Below, piece by piece: positions 19,548 to 29,163 of a stretch of 64,000 nt of DNA. Position 1 is the first letter of the stretch. Each line of letters begins with the position of its first letter. The stretch comes from Vibrio splendidus (lineage in GTDB: Bacteria > Pseudomonadota > Gammaproteobacteria > Enterobacterales > Vibrionaceae), in the NCBI RefSeq assembly GCF_024347615.1, contig NZ_AP025508.1:248001-312000 (forward strand), written 5' to 3'. The notes under the pieces were generated by a model that did no database searches, was not told where the DNA came from, and saw nothing but the letters and a program-made list of their open reading frames with translations. Made by a program: the position numbers and the translations under genes.

Positions 19548-20474
19548 TTAGACTTGGTCTGTGTTCTCTGTTGAATCAACAGCTTCAGCAGTCTCTTCAT
19601 TTACTTCAGCGTCTTTGCCCGCAATATGCGCGAAAGGGGTGCCTAGAATGGTTTTCTCGCCATTTTGCATCGTTTCGTCAAACTTGATTGCGTCTTTAGC
19701 GAACAGGTTGATAACCGTTGAACCAAGCTTAAAGCGGCCCATCTCTTCGCCTTTCTTCAAGACGACGGCTGTATCACCTTGTGCAGGGTAATCCCACTTG
19801 TAAACTGAGTTACCACGAGGTGGAGTAATGGTGCCAGCCCATACTTGCTCGATGCTGCCAACGATAGTTGCACCAACCAGCACTTGTGCCATTGGGCCAA
19901 ACTCAGTATCAAAGATACAAACCACACGCTCGTTACGTGCGAATAGGTTTGGAACGTTCTCTGCCGTTAACGGGTTTACAGAGAAAAGGTCACCCGGAAC
20001 GTAGATCATTTGGCGCAGTGTGCCGTCACATGGCATGTGCACGCGATGGTAATCACTTGGCGACAAGTAAAGCGTTGCGAACTCGCCGTCTTTAAATTCA
20101 TCCGCTAGAGCAGCATCACCACCCAATAGCTCACGAGCTGAGTAGTTATGGTTTTTAGCTTGAATCAGTTGACCGTCAGTAATTGGGCCAAACTGGCTTA
20201 CTCGTGCATCAGCAGGGTGAACAATAACAGAGTCACCTTCTGCGATAGGACGCATGCCTTCTTTCAATTCACGTACGAAGAATTCATTGAATGTTTTAAA
20301 GTGTTTTGGATCGCTATGCAGAGCTTCATCCATGTTTACTTTGTATTGCTTGATGAACCAGTTGATGATCGCTGTCGTTAAGCCACCCGCTTTAGCAGAT
20401 GCCAGTTTACCGACTAGGCGAGTTAGCCCATGCTGTGGGATCCAGTACTGCAATCCAACTTTAATCTTATCCAT
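19548..20474 (-). CDS. psd: Phosphatidylserine decarboxylase proenzyme
   Basis: 308 residues. The self-cleavage motif LGST is at 250-253; cleavage before Ser252 gives beta and alpha chains and the pyruvoyl cofactor. Conserved [17 protein letters not shown] and VGATxVGSI blocks are present. It converts phosphatidylserine to phosphatidylethanolamine at the inner membrane. The C-terminus has an acidic tail ([19 protein letters not shown]) beyond the catalytic core. It lies 125 bp after rsgA in the same direction; rsgA-psd adjacency matches E. coli. Confidence 0.97.
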   Translation of the reverse strand: MDKIKVGLQYWIPQHGLTRLVGKLASAKAGGLTTAIINWFIKQYKVNMDEALHSDPKHFKTFNEFFVRELKEGMRPIAEGDSVIVHPADARVSQFGPITDGQLIQAKNHNYSARELLGGDAALADEFKDGEFATLYLSPSDYHRVHMPCDGTLRQMIYVPGDLFSVNPLTAENVPNLFARNERVVCIFDTEFGPMAQVLVGATIVGSIEQVWAGTITPPRGNSVYKWDYPAQGDTAVVLKKGEEMGRFKLGSTVINLFAKDAIKFDETMQNGEKTILGTPFAHIAGKDAEVNEETAEAVDSTENTDQV

Positions 20475-20599
20475 TGTATTAATTTTCCAATGCTAATTGT
20501 TTTTCAATTAAATCTGTCGATGACGGTTTAGGGCGCGAGATGTTACTTAAATTCGCGCCAATTGTCAGTAAATGCACACATTTGTTCACAAAAACGCGA

Positions 20600-21655
20600 T
20601 TAGAGATCGGCTTTCTTGCTTCGTGAGTACTGACGGTTATCTTTGTTGTCAGCCATTGTTTCAATAATGCGATGGTAGCTAGCAAAACGTAAGCGGCTAA
20701 TTTTACCGTCTTCAACGGCTTCACGTAGAAGACATCCAGGATCGTCATTGTGTTTACAGTCACGGAATTTACAACCACCTAGGTATGGTTTGAATTCAAT
20801 GAAAGCATCAGTGACTTCATCGGGTTCTAAATGCCATAGGCCGAATTCACGTACCCCTGGGGAATCGATAAGATCACCACCAGAAGGGAAGTGATACAAA
20901 CGCGCCGCAGTCGTAGTGTGTTGACCCAGTCCTGAGTTTTCAGAAACCGCGCCTTCTTCAATGTCTAATGTCGGCATGAGGGCATTCACTACGCTGGATT
21001 TCCCTACGCCAGATTGACCAACGAAAATGTTGATACGATCTTTCAGTTCGGCTTCCAACTCTTTGATGCCGTAACCCGACTCTTTACTGACGAACATGAC
21101 TTTATAGCCGATTTTCTCGTATATTTTCAGCGTTTCGCGGTATTCGCTAATTTGTTGTTCTGTCAGTAAGTCGACTTTATTGAGCACAACTAACGGGGCA
21201 ATATTCACCGTTTCAGAGGCGATCAAGTAACGGTCGATGATATTAAGTGATAGCTCCGGCAGTACCGCTGAAACGATAACCATTTGGTCTACGTTTGCGG
21301 CAACCGGTTTTAGGCCGTCATAGTAATCAGGGCGAGTTAGCATTGACGTTCTTGGCTCAACGGCTTCTACAACACCAGAGATGCCGGCCATTGATTCAAG
21401 TCCTGCGCGCCAAATGACTTTGTCTCCAGAAACTAACGTTTCAATACTGCGGCGTAAGTTACAACGGTGAACTTCGTTGGTTTCAAGATCTTCGATATCG
21501 GCATGTTGGCCAAAGCGCGTAATTACGAGTCCGCTTTTTGTTCCGCCAAGCATGTTCTCATCCCACTGGATAGAATCTTCTTTCTTGAGTCGCTTGTTCT
21601 GGTTGCTACGTACACGACGCACTTGACCTTTGGTTAACTTCTTTTTTTTAGCCAC
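20600..21655 (-). CDS. rsgA: Small ribosomal subunit biogenesis GTPase RsgA
   Basis: 351 residues starting at GTG. It is a circularly permuted GTPase: the G4 motif NKVD (159-162) comes before the P-loop GQSGVGKS (213-220) and the [10 protein letters not shown]3 motif. An N-terminal OB fold and a C-terminal zinc knuckle ([14 protein letters not shown]) complete the family layout. It acts in late 30S subunit maturation. It is divergent from orn with 149 bp between, as in E. coli. Confidence 0.97.
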   Translation of the reverse strand: MAKKKKLTKGQVRRVRSNQNKRLKKEDSIQWDENMLGGTKSGLVITRFGQHADIEDLETNEVHRCNLRRSIETLVSGDKVIWRAGLESMAGISGVVEAVEPRTSMLTRPDYYDGLKPVAANVDQMVIVSAVLPELSLNIIDRYLIASETVNIAPLVVLNKVDLLTEQQISEYRETLKIYEKIGYKVMFVSKESGYGIKELEAELKDRINIFVGQSGVGKSSVVNALMPTLDIEEGAVSENSGLGQHTTTAARLYHFPSGGDLIDSPGVREFGLWHLEPDEVTDAFIEFKPYLGGCKFRDCKHNDDPGCLLREAVEDGKISRLRFASYHRIIETMADNKDNRQYSRSKKADL

Positions 21656-21804
21656 AATTTTTCACTTAACACATCTAACTTGATGATTGAGGACTCAAAC
21701 GGAATGTTGTTGGTACCATTGATTTCGATGGCCCTAAAGCTAGTTTGAGTATAGTTATTTGGGTATAGTACCTCTTTTATACATAAACAAATAGGCGACG
21801 CCTT

Positions 21805-22350
21805 ATGTCCTTTAGCGATCAGAACCTTATTTGGGTTGATCTAGAGATGACAGGACTTGATCCTGAAACTCATAAAATCATTGAAATTGCTACTATCGTT
21901 ACTGATAGTGAGCTTAACATCCTGGCTGAAGGACCTGTTTTGGCTATTCACCAACCTCAGAGTGAATTGGACAAGATGGACGAGTGGTGTACAACTACCC
22001 ACACCGGCAGCGGCCTAGTGAAACGAATTCAAGAAAGCACGGTTTCAGAGCAAGAGGCTATTCAACAAACGATTGAGTTTCTTGAGAAGTGGGTACCAAA
22101 AGGCAAATCACCGATTTGTGGTAACAGCATTGGCCAAGATCGCCGTTTCTTATACAAACACATGCCAGAGTTGGAAGAGTACTTCCATTACCGTTATGTC
22201 GATGTAAGTACCCTGAAAGAGCTGACTCGTCGCTGGAAACCCGAAGTACTCGATGGTTTTTCAAAGTCGGGAAGTCACCTTGCATTGGATGATATTCGTG
22301 AGTCGATCGCTGAACTGCAGTACTACCGAAAAACGATTATTAACATCTAA
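21805..22350 (+). CDS. orn: Oligoribonuclease
   Basis: 181 residues, the family length. DEDDh exonuclease motifs: [12 protein letters not shown] (ExoI), [11 protein letters not shown] (ExoII) and [11 protein letters not shown] (ExoIII). It degrades 2-5-nt RNAs and the cyclic di-GMP breakdown product pGpG, an essential last step of RNA turnover. It is followed by the tRNA array, the same order as orn-glyVXY in E. coli. Confidence 0.98.
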   Translation: MSFSDQNLIWVDLEMTGLDPETHKIIEIATIVTDSELNILAEGPVLAIHQPQSELDKMDEWCTTTHTGSGLVKRIQESTVSEQEAIQQTIEFLEKWVPKGKSPICGNSIGQDRRFLYKHMPELEEYFHYRYVDVSTLKELTRRWKPEVLDGFSKSGSHLALDDIRESIAELQYYRKTIINI

Positions 22351-22467
22351 TCAGATCAAATGATCACGTTTATCTAACTTTTCAGGGACATAAGAGCTGA
22401 TTTTTTTGCAAATCTGCGTGCTTTTACAGCAGTTGAGTAAAAACTTTCGTAATTTTGCATTAAGGAC

Positions 22468-22495
22468 TTGCATCACAAAAAAATGCTCTTATAAT
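22468..22495 (+). promoter_or_regulatory. Promoter of the tRNA array
   Basis: TTGCAT, a 16-bp spacer and a perfect TATAAT, then a GC-rich discriminator (TCGCAGCCC) as expected for stringently controlled stable-RNA promoters. The first tRNA starts 35 bp after the -10 box. Confidence 0.8.
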
Positions 22496-22529
22496 TCGCA
22501 GCCCTGAACGACGAAAGACGTTTCAGATT

Positions 22530-22605
22530 GCGATACTAGCTCAGTTGGTAGAGCGCAACCTTGCCAAGGTTGAGGTCATCGGTTCGAACCCGATGTATCG
22601 CTCCA
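22530..22605 (+). tRNA. tRNA-Gly(GCC), copy 1
   Basis: 76 nt with acceptor stem GCGATAC/GTATCGC, anticodon GCC in the loop TTGCCAA, T-loop GGTTCGAACC, and CCA encoded. First of 17 tRNA genes alternating Gly and fMet. Confidence 0.98.
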
Positions 22606-22665
22606 ATTTCTTTCTTAGGATTGATGTTGGGAAATAGACTCATTGACTTAAACAATGCATCCGGA

Positions 22666-22742
<77 letters not shown>

Positions 22743-22817
22743 CATTACAGCTAAACGTTGATAGCTTCTTTGCAGTAAGAACTTAGTTTCTAGCAGACAA
22801 GATTAACGGTTAACTAA

Positions 22818-22893
22818 GCGATACTAGCTCAGCTGGTAGAGCGCAACCTTGCCAAGGTTGAGGTCATCGGTTCGAACCCGATGTATCGCTCCA
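22818..22893 (+). tRNA. tRNA-Gly(GCC), copy 2
   Basis: Same as copy 1 except AGCTGG instead of AGTTGG in the D-loop. Confidence 0.98.
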
Positions 22894-22953
22894 ATTTCTT
22901 TCTTAGGATTGATGTTGGGAAATAGACTCATTGACTTAAACAATGCATCCGGA

Positions 22954-23030
<77 letters not shown>

Positions 23031-23106
23031 CATTACAGTTAGACGTTGATAGCTTCTTTGCAGTAAGAACTTAATTTTGAGCAGAAAAGATGAACGGTTA
23101 GCTTAT

Positions 23107-23182
23107 GCGATACTAGCTCAGTTGGTAGAGCGCAACCTTGCCAAGGTTGAGGTCATCGGTTCGAACCCGATGTATCGCTCCA
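23107..23182 (+). tRNA. tRNA-Gly(GCC), copy 3
   Basis: Same sequence as copy 1 (AGTTGG D-loop form). Confidence 0.98.
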
Positions 23183-23241
23183 ATTTCTTTCTTAGGATTG
23201 ATGTTGGGAATAGACTCATTGACTTAAACAATGCATCCGGA

Positions 23242-23318
<77 letters not shown>

Positions 23319-23377
23319 CATTACAGTTAGACGTTGATTTGATGCTTTTGAGCAGAAAAGATGAACGGTTAGCTTAT

Positions 23378-23453
23378 GCGATACTAGCTCAGTTGGTAGA
23401 GCGCAACCTTGCCAAGGTTGAGGTCATCGGTTCGAACCCGATGTATCGCTCCA
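23378..23453 (+). tRNA. tRNA-Gly(GCC), copy 4
   Basis: AGTTGG D-loop form, identical to copy 1. The following spacer differs from the earlier ones. Confidence 0.98.
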
Positions 23454-23557
23454 AATTCTATTCTTAGAAGCTGTCTCTTTGAGAATGTGCTCAGAATGAA
23501 AATGGTTTAGTCTCATTGTCCTTAAACGGTAATGATGCGAAAAGAGAAACATCCGGA

Positions 23558-23634
<77 letters not shown>

Positions 23635-23709
23635 CATTACAGCTAAACGTTGATAGCTTCTTTGCAGTAAGAACTTAGTTTCTAGCAGACAAGTTTAACG
23701 GTTAACTAA

Positions 23710-23785
23710 GCGATACTAGCTCAGCTGGTAGAGCGCAACCTTGCCAAGGTTGAGGTCATCGGTTCGAACCCGATGTATCGCTCCA
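23710..23785 (+). tRNA. tRNA-Gly(GCC), copy 5
   Basis: AGCTGG D-loop form, as copy 2, with the same upstream spacer type. Confidence 0.98.
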
Positions 23786-23846
23786 ATTTCTTTCTTAGGA
23801 TTGACGTTGGGAATATAGAGTCATTAACTTAAATAATGCATCCGGA

Positions 23847-23923
<77 letters not shown>

Positions 23924-23999
23924 CATTACAGCTAAACGTTGATAACTTCTTTGCAGTAAGCACTTAGCTTCTTAGCAGATAGGATTAACGGTTAACTAA

Positions 24000-24075
24000 G
24001 CGATACTAGCTCAGCTGGTAGAGCGCAACCTTGCCAAGGTTGAGGTCATCGGTTCGAACCCGATGTATCGCTCCA
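24000..24075 (+). tRNA. tRNA-Gly(GCC), copy 6
   Basis: AGCTGG D-loop form, as copies 2 and 5. Confidence 0.98.
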
Positions 24076-24136
24076 ATTTCTTTCTTAGGAATGATGTTGG
24101 GAATATAGAGTCATTAACTCAAATAATGCATCCGGA

Positions 24137-24213
<77 letters not shown>

Positions 24214-24269
24214 CATTACAGTTAGGCGCCATTTATTGCCCAAGGCAGTAAGAGCAGCGATTAACTAAT

Positions 24270-24345
24270 GCGATACTAGCTCAGTTGGTAGAGCGCAACC
24301 TTGCCAAGGTTGAGGTCATCGGTTCGAACCCGATGTATCGCTCCA
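24270..24345 (+). tRNA. tRNA-Gly(GCC), copy 7
   Basis: AGTTGG D-loop form. The spacer after it is the shortest in the array (35 nt). Confidence 0.98.
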
Positions 24346-24380
24346 ATTTAAGCCTCATTGTCTTAAACAATGCATCCGGA

Positions 24381-24457
<77 letters not shown>

Positions 24458-24516
24458 CATTACAGTTGAACGTTGGCTTGATGCTTCTTAGCAGACAAGA
24501 TGAACGGTTAGCTTAT

Positions 24517-24592
24517 GCGATACTAGCTCAGTTGGTAGAGCGCAACCTTGCCAAGGTTGAGGTCATCGGTTCGAACCCGATGTATCGCTCCA
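24517..24592 (+). tRNA. tRNA-Gly(GCC), copy 8
   Basis: AGTTGG D-loop form, followed by the long spacer type also seen after copy 4. Confidence 0.98.
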
Positions 24593-24680
24593 AATTCTAT
24601 CTCACGCTTTATGCTGAAGATGAAAATGGTTTAGTTTCATTGTACTTAACGTTAATGAAGCGAAAAGAGAAACATCCGGA

Positions 24681-24757
<77 letters not shown>

Positions 24758-24834
24758 CATTACAGTTACACGTTGTACACTGCCTTTCAGTAAGCGCTTA
24801 GCTTCTTAGCAGACAGTATTAACGGTTAACTAAT

Positions 24835-24910
24835 GCGATACTAGCTCAGTTGGTAGAGCGCAACCTTGCCAAGGTTGAGGTCATCGGTTCGAACCCGATG
24901 TATCGCTCCA
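24835..24910 (+). tRNA. tRNA-Gly(GCC), copy 9
   Basis: AGTTGG D-loop form; last tRNA of the array. No fMet gene follows. Confidence 0.98.
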
Positions 24911-25043
24911 GCTTTCTTCTAAAAAGCTATTAAGATTCTTTAAGCCACCGTGTTTTTCTTTAGATCACAGAGTTTAAAGGCGACCTTAAAGGTCACGCTC
25001 TTTCTTTAATGCTGCGAAGCATAATCCCCCCAAAAAGCAAATA

Positions 25044-25070
25044 ATCCTCCATCATGGTGGATATTTTTTT
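25044..25070 (+). terminator. Rho-independent terminator of the tRNA array
   Basis: ATCCTCCA - TCA - TGGTGGAT with one mismatch, followed by A and seven T. It lies 134 bp after the last tRNA-Gly. Confidence 0.8.
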
Positions 25071-25136
25071 GTCTTAAATTTTTCTTAGCAACTGGAATGC
25101 TAGTAAACATCAGGTCTCTGAAGCAGATACTTGAGG

Positions 25137-25429
25137 TTTTTCACATCTATAAACAGACTTATCCACAAAATGTTAGGTGTGGATAACTTGGTTGATAAAG
25201 TTATTTCAGACTTAATTCTTTACATATCCCCAAAAGATCTTTCTTGTTTTCAATATATTAGCTGAATTATGGCGATCGTAACTTGTTGTTTTTTATAACT
25301 TTGAGTGTTTATCTTGAATTTGATAAAAGATCGTTAACTTGTTGTTTTTTGATCTTAATCATTTATCGGTACTGTGTTTAACTTTGTGAGAGTGTCGGAA
25401 GTTTACGAGAGTTCTGAATTTTTTCCACA
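25137..25429. other. DnaA-box cluster, candidate datA-like locus
   Basis: Within the 472-bp AT-rich gene-free gap before queG, four sites match the DnaA-box consensus TTWTNCACA: 25137-25145 (+, TTTTTCACA), 25159-25167 (+, TTATCCACA, perfect), 25178-25186 (-, perfect) and 25421-25429 (+, TTTTCCACA). The two perfect boxes face each other 10 bp apart. A weaker match is at 25373-25381. In E. coli the DnaA-inactivating locus datA lies in this same interval, between the glycine tRNA operon and queG. Equivalence is inference. I found no clear IHF consensus site. Confidence 0.55.
25274..25350. repeat. Direct repeat in the DnaA-box region
   Basis: GATCGTAACTTGTTGTTTTT (from 25274) and GATCGTTAACTTGTTGTTTT (from 25329) share an exact 15-mer, AACTTGTTGTTTTTT, 56 bp apart. 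Each starts with a GATC (Dam) site. AT-rich, resembling unwinding-element repeats, but function is unknown. Confidence 0.7.
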
Positions 25430-25542
25430 TTGCTAAAATTGAGAACAAGGTCAAACATTGTTCTAAAATTATGTGCAACGGGTTGTCTTAAATGTTGGAC
25501 TATTTAGGTAGGTTAGCTAGCCAATCGTTGATGCCTAAAGGG

Positions 25543-26685
25543 CTAGGCGTCTCTTGGCAGTCCTTTCTCAACAATACGTATCAGTCTGTGCTTTTTGGTG
25601 GAGATTTTACTGCTACTTCTTTGCACACCGCTAGCGTTGGGTAACTGTTGTAGTTGTTTATTCAAAGCCCACTCAATATGCACATCTAGCATTTCGTTTT
25701 TGCCTTGATGAGATTCTAGTGTTTCAACAATGCGTTGTTGAAATGGCGTATTGCCCATAGCAACAAAGATATTGCGTAACCACTGGGTGTGGCCGATACG
25801 TCTTATTGCTGAGCCTTCCATTTTCTTTAGGAAGGTGGCTTCGTCCCAACTTGAAAGTGAAACCAGATCGGCTTCTTGGAAATCTTCTCTACGATGAAAG
25901 TCTGTTTGCTCTGTGAGTTCGGCATGACGGTTCCACGGGCAAACTAACTGACAGTCATCACAACCATAAATACGGTTACCAATGGCGTCTCTAAATTCTT
26001 CCGGGATCACACCATCGTATTCAATGGTTAAGTACGAAATACATTTTCGAGCATCCACTACGCCATCAGCAATAATGGCACCCGTTGGGCAAGAAGTGAT
26101 ACATGCGGTGCATTTGCCGCACTCATCAACACTGGGTTCATCAACAGGAAGCGGGATATTAACCAACAGCTCTCCTAGAAAGAACCAAGAGCCCGCGTCT
26201 TTATCAAGAATTAACGAGTGTTTACCTGTCCAACCCAGCCCCGCTTTTTGAGCGAGCGGTCTTTCTAAAATAGGCGCTGAATCCACGAAAGGACGTGAGT
26301 CTAAACCTTCGACCTCTTTTTCGATCCTTTGTCCCAGCTTTTTCAACTGGTTACGGAACAATTTGTGATAATCGCGGCCTAAAGAATAACGGCTGATATA
26401 GCCTTGAGTGGTATCGCTTAGGTTAGAAGCAAACTGAGCTTCTGGTGGTAGGTAGTTCATTCGGGCGCTGATCACTCGAATGGTGCCTGGATGAAGTTCA
26501 TCAGGACGTGCGCGCATCATTCCATGTCGAGCCATCCAATCCATTTCGCCGTGGTTGCCAGCATCTAGCCATGCTTGAAGAGGGGCTTCGTGTTCACTTA
26601 AATCAACATCGCAGATGCCAACTTTTTGAAAGCCGAGCTCTTTTCCCCAGATTTTAATTTTTTCAGCAAGATGGTCTAGATTCAT
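25543..26685 (-). CDS. queG: Epoxyqueuosine reductase
   Basis: 380 residues from the ATG at 26685; the open frame runs 24 codons further upstream but those codons are low-complexity AT-rich. Two 4Fe-4S motifs are visible: CGKCTACITSCPTGAI and CDDCQLVCPWN. The DUF1730-type cobalamin-binding N-terminal domain is also recognisable (RYSLGRDYHKLFRNQLKKL, DSAPILERPLA). QueG makes queuosine from epoxyqueuosine in tRNA anticodons. Divergent from tsaE as in E. coli, but here without nnr between them. Confidence 0.96.
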   Translation of the reverse strand: MNLDHLAEKIKIWGKELGFQKVGICDVDLSEHEAPLQAWLDAGNHGEMDWMARHGMMRARPDELHPGTIRVISARMNYLPPEAQFASNLSDTTQGYISRYSLGRDYHKLFRNQLKKLGQRIEKEVEGLDSRPFVDSAPILERPLAQKAGLGWTGKHSLILDKDAGSWFFLGELLVNIPLPVDEPSVDECGKCTACITSCPTGAIIADGVVDARKCISYLTIEYDGVIPEEFRDAIGNRIYGCDDCQLVCPWNRHAELTEQTDFHRREDFQEADLVSLSSWDEATFLKKMEGSAIRRIGHTQWLRNIFVAMGNTPFQQRIVETLESHQGKNEMLDVHIEWALNKQLQQLPNASGVQRSSSKISTKKHRLIRIVEKGLPRDA

Positions 26686-26932
26686 GGCTTCATTCTTAAT
26701 TCTTATTTTCTCTGTTTTACAATTAGAGATAAGGCTAATTAAAATTAGGTTCGGCAAAAATGGGGGCGGATCTTAACGGATCTTAGTGATATTGACCAGA
26801 ACTGACGTGTTTTGATCAGTATTTTTCATAGAACTTACACTTGAGTGCTTGTCTACTAAAAGCATCACGGTTTACTATTCTTGTTCTTTTGATTTTTATA
26901 TAGTCAACGATCGATTTTTAGAGAACGTATTC

Positions 26933-27397
26933 ATGAGCACGAAACAATTTACTTTGAAAGATGAACAAGCAACGATTCAATTAGGGACGGAGCTTTCTAA
27001 TCTTTGCTCACAGCAGACGACTATTTATCTGCATGGTGATCTTGGCGCAGGTAAAACGACCTTCAGTCGTGGCTTTGTAAAAGCACTTGGCCATCAAGGA
27101 AATGTAAAGAGCCCAACGTATACTCTAGTTGAACCTTATCAACTTGCCGATTGGCAGGTATATCACTTCGATCTTTATCGCTTAGCCGATCCTGAAGAGT
27201 TAGAGTTCATGGGAATTCGTGATTACTTTACACCGGATGCTATCTGTTTGGTTGAATGGCCTGAGAAAGGTTATGGGATGCTACCAGAAGCCGATTTGGA
27301 CATTGATATTCGTTACCAAGACGATCACCGTATTGTTTCTTTAACCGCTAATAGTGAATACGGACAGCGCTTACTTAGTCAGTTGGAGTTATGTTGA
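26933..27397 (+). CDS. tsaE: tRNA threonylcarbamoyladenosine biosynthesis ATPase TsaE
   Basis: 154 residues from the ATG at 26933; the longer frame upstream begins in intergenic AT-rich DNA. Walker A motif [14 protein letters not shown] is near residue 40, followed by [10 protein letters not shown] and a HFDLYRL block, as in all TsaE. It assists the TsaB-TsaD complex in forming t6A37 in ANN-decoding tRNAs. Its stop overlaps the start of amiB by 7 bp, so the two are translationally coupled. Confidence 0.97.
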   Translation: MSTKQFTLKDEQATIQLGTELSNLCSQQTTIYLHGDLGAGKTTFSRGFVKALGHQGNVKSPTYTLVEPYQLADWQVYHFDLYRLADPEELEFMGIRDYFTPDAICLVEWPEKGYGMLPEADLDIDIRYQDDHRIVSLTANSEYGQRLLSQLELC

Positions 27398-29112
27398 TTT
27401 CTAGACGCCTTATTTCAGCAGTAGCCATGATGGCTGCTGTTTTTTCTATACTGTTTTCTTCACTTGTTTCTGCAAACTCACTGAAAAGTTTAAGGGTTTG
27501 GCCTTCTCCAGAAGAAACTCGTGTGGTTATCGACTTAAAATCAGAAGCGGACTTTAGCTATTTCACCTTGAGTAGCCCGAGTCGTTTAGTGGTCGATTTA
27601 AAACATACCAACCTTGCAACTAAGTTACCGGTCGTGGTGAAAGATAGCCCCGTTCTATCTAAGATTCGTAAGAGTTCACCGCCAGACAAAAATACCTATC
27701 GCTTGGTTTTTGAGTTGAAGAAATCCTCTACAGCAGAATTGTTTAAACTCAGCCCGACTCCTGGTGGTCAGTACGGACATCGTCTGGTGATCGATCTGCC
27801 TCATGGTGCGGCAAGCAAGGGGGCAACGACGTCGAAGCCGAGTAAACCAACGGTGAGCAAAAATATTAATCAGGTTAAACGTCAGAAAGACATTCTGATC
27901 GTGATTGACCCTGGTCACGGTGGTGAGGATCCAGGCTCTATTGGTCCAAGTCGTAAGTATGAAAAGAATGCGACTCTGAGTATTTCTCGTAAGCTTGCTG
28001 CACAGTTGAATGCGGTTCCTGGGATCAAAACTCGCATGACCCGTAACGCCGACTACTTTGTAAACCTTAACCGACGTGTCGCGATTGCTCGTGAAAACGA
28101 AGCTCATTTGTTTATCTCTATTCACGCGGATGCTTTTACGACCCCTCAACCAAGAGGTGGTTCGGTGTTTGTGTTGAATACTCGACGCGCAAATACTGAG
28201 ATCTCTCGATGGATCGAGAACAAAGAGAAGCAGTCTGAATTACTCGGTGGTAGCGGTGCGGCTTTCACTGGCAATATTGATGATAAGAACGTAAACCAAA
28301 CTCTGCTTGATTTGCAGTTCAGCCACTCACAGAAAGAGGGCTATAAGCTTGCAACAACCATTCTGTCTGAGATGGGTAAGGTTGCTAAGCTTCATAACAG
28401 TAAACCAATCAATACCAGTTTGGCGGTATTACGTTCACCACAGATACCATCGGTCTTGGTCGAGACGGGCTTTATTTCGAATCCGACCGAAGAGAAACTG
28501 CTCTTCCAACGTTCGCACCAAGATAAATTGGCACGAGCAGTGACCAAAGCGGTCGTTAAGTATTTGAAGGCTAACCCGCCAGAAGGGATTATCTTGTCTA
28601 ACGCAACGTCATCAACCGGTAGCGTGAGCCAACATAAAGTGTCTCGTGGTGAGTCTTTATCGGTGATTGCGAGTAAATATGGCACCTCGACACAGACGTT
28701 GATGAAATTCAACAATCTGAAATCGAGCAGCCTAGCGATCGGCCAAGTGCTTAAGATCCCAAGCAGTGCTTCAGGGTCATCATCAAGCAGCGCAGTGAAA
28801 ACCAAGACCATTACTCACACGGTTAAGTCTGGAGAGTACCTAGGCAAGATAGCCAGCCGTTACAAAGTACGGGTGGCAGATATCAAACGTGAGAACCGCT
28901 TGAAGTCTGAAACACTGAGAGTGGGTCAGAAGTTACGTATTACGGTTGAAGTGAAAGATGTCCCTCTGCGCAAACATAAAGTCGCAAGAGGTGATTATCT
29001 TGGCAAGATTGCTTCTAAGTACGGCGTGAGTGTTAACAGTATTCGCCAAGCGAATAAGCTACGATCTGACAGCCTAGCGGTGGGGCAGGTGTTGATTATT
29101 CCGCACAAGTAA
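27391..29112 (+). CDS. amiB: N-acetylmuramoyl-L-alanine amidase AmiB with three LysM domains
   Basis: 573 residues. A signal peptide (about 1-29, ending SLVSAN) precedes an AMIN domain (about 30-145). The Amidase_3 catalytic domain (about 168-395) carries the zinc motif [10 protein letters not shown], the FISIHADAF histidine and the catalytic-Glu region [13 protein letters not shown]. Three LysM repeats follow (about 410-453, 469-512, 527-570). It cleaves septal peptidoglycan in the periplasm and is activated by EnvC/NlpD-type factors. E. coli AmiB (about 445 aa) lacks LysM; the repeats give this protein its own wall-binding tail. It overlaps tsaE and precedes mutL. Confidence 0.95.
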   Translation: MLISRRLISAVAMMAAVFSILFSSLVSANSLKSLRVWPSPEETRVVIDLKSEADFSYFTLSSPSRLVVDLKHTNLATKLPVVVKDSPVLSKIRKSSPPDKNTYRLVFELKKSSTAELFKLSPTPGGQYGHRLVIDLPHGAASKGATTSKPSKPTVSKNINQVKRQKDILIVIDPGHGGEDPGSIGPSRKYEKNATLSISRKLAAQLNAVPGIKTRMTRNADYFVNLNRRVAIARENEAHLFISIHADAFTTPQPRGGSVFVLNTRRANTEISRWIENKEKQSELLGGSGAAFTGNIDDKNVNQTLLDLQFSHSQKEGYKLATTILSEMGKVAKLHNSKPINTSLAVLRSPQIPSVLVETGFISNPTEEKLLFQRSHQDKLARAVTKAVVKYLKANPPEGIILSNATSSTGSVSQHKVSRGESLSVIASKYGTSTQTLMKFNNLKSSSLAIGQVLKIPSSASGSSSSSAVKTKTITHTVKSGEYLGKIASRYKVRVADIKRENRLKSETLRVGQKLRITVEVKDVPLRKHKVARGDYLGKIASKYGVSVNSIRQANKLRSDSLAVGQVLIIPHK

Positions 29113-29163
29113 GCTTTTTAACGCAGACATGTTTCCATCAATGGCAGTAAGGTAGCTATAAAT

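Noticed and set aside
25071..25542. Chromosomal replication origin oriC
   Set aside because: The neighbours (tRNA-Gly, queG) are not those of Vibrio oriC1 (mioC/mnmG) or oriC2 (rctB), and there is no full set of boxes plus unwinding element; a datA-like role fits the location better.
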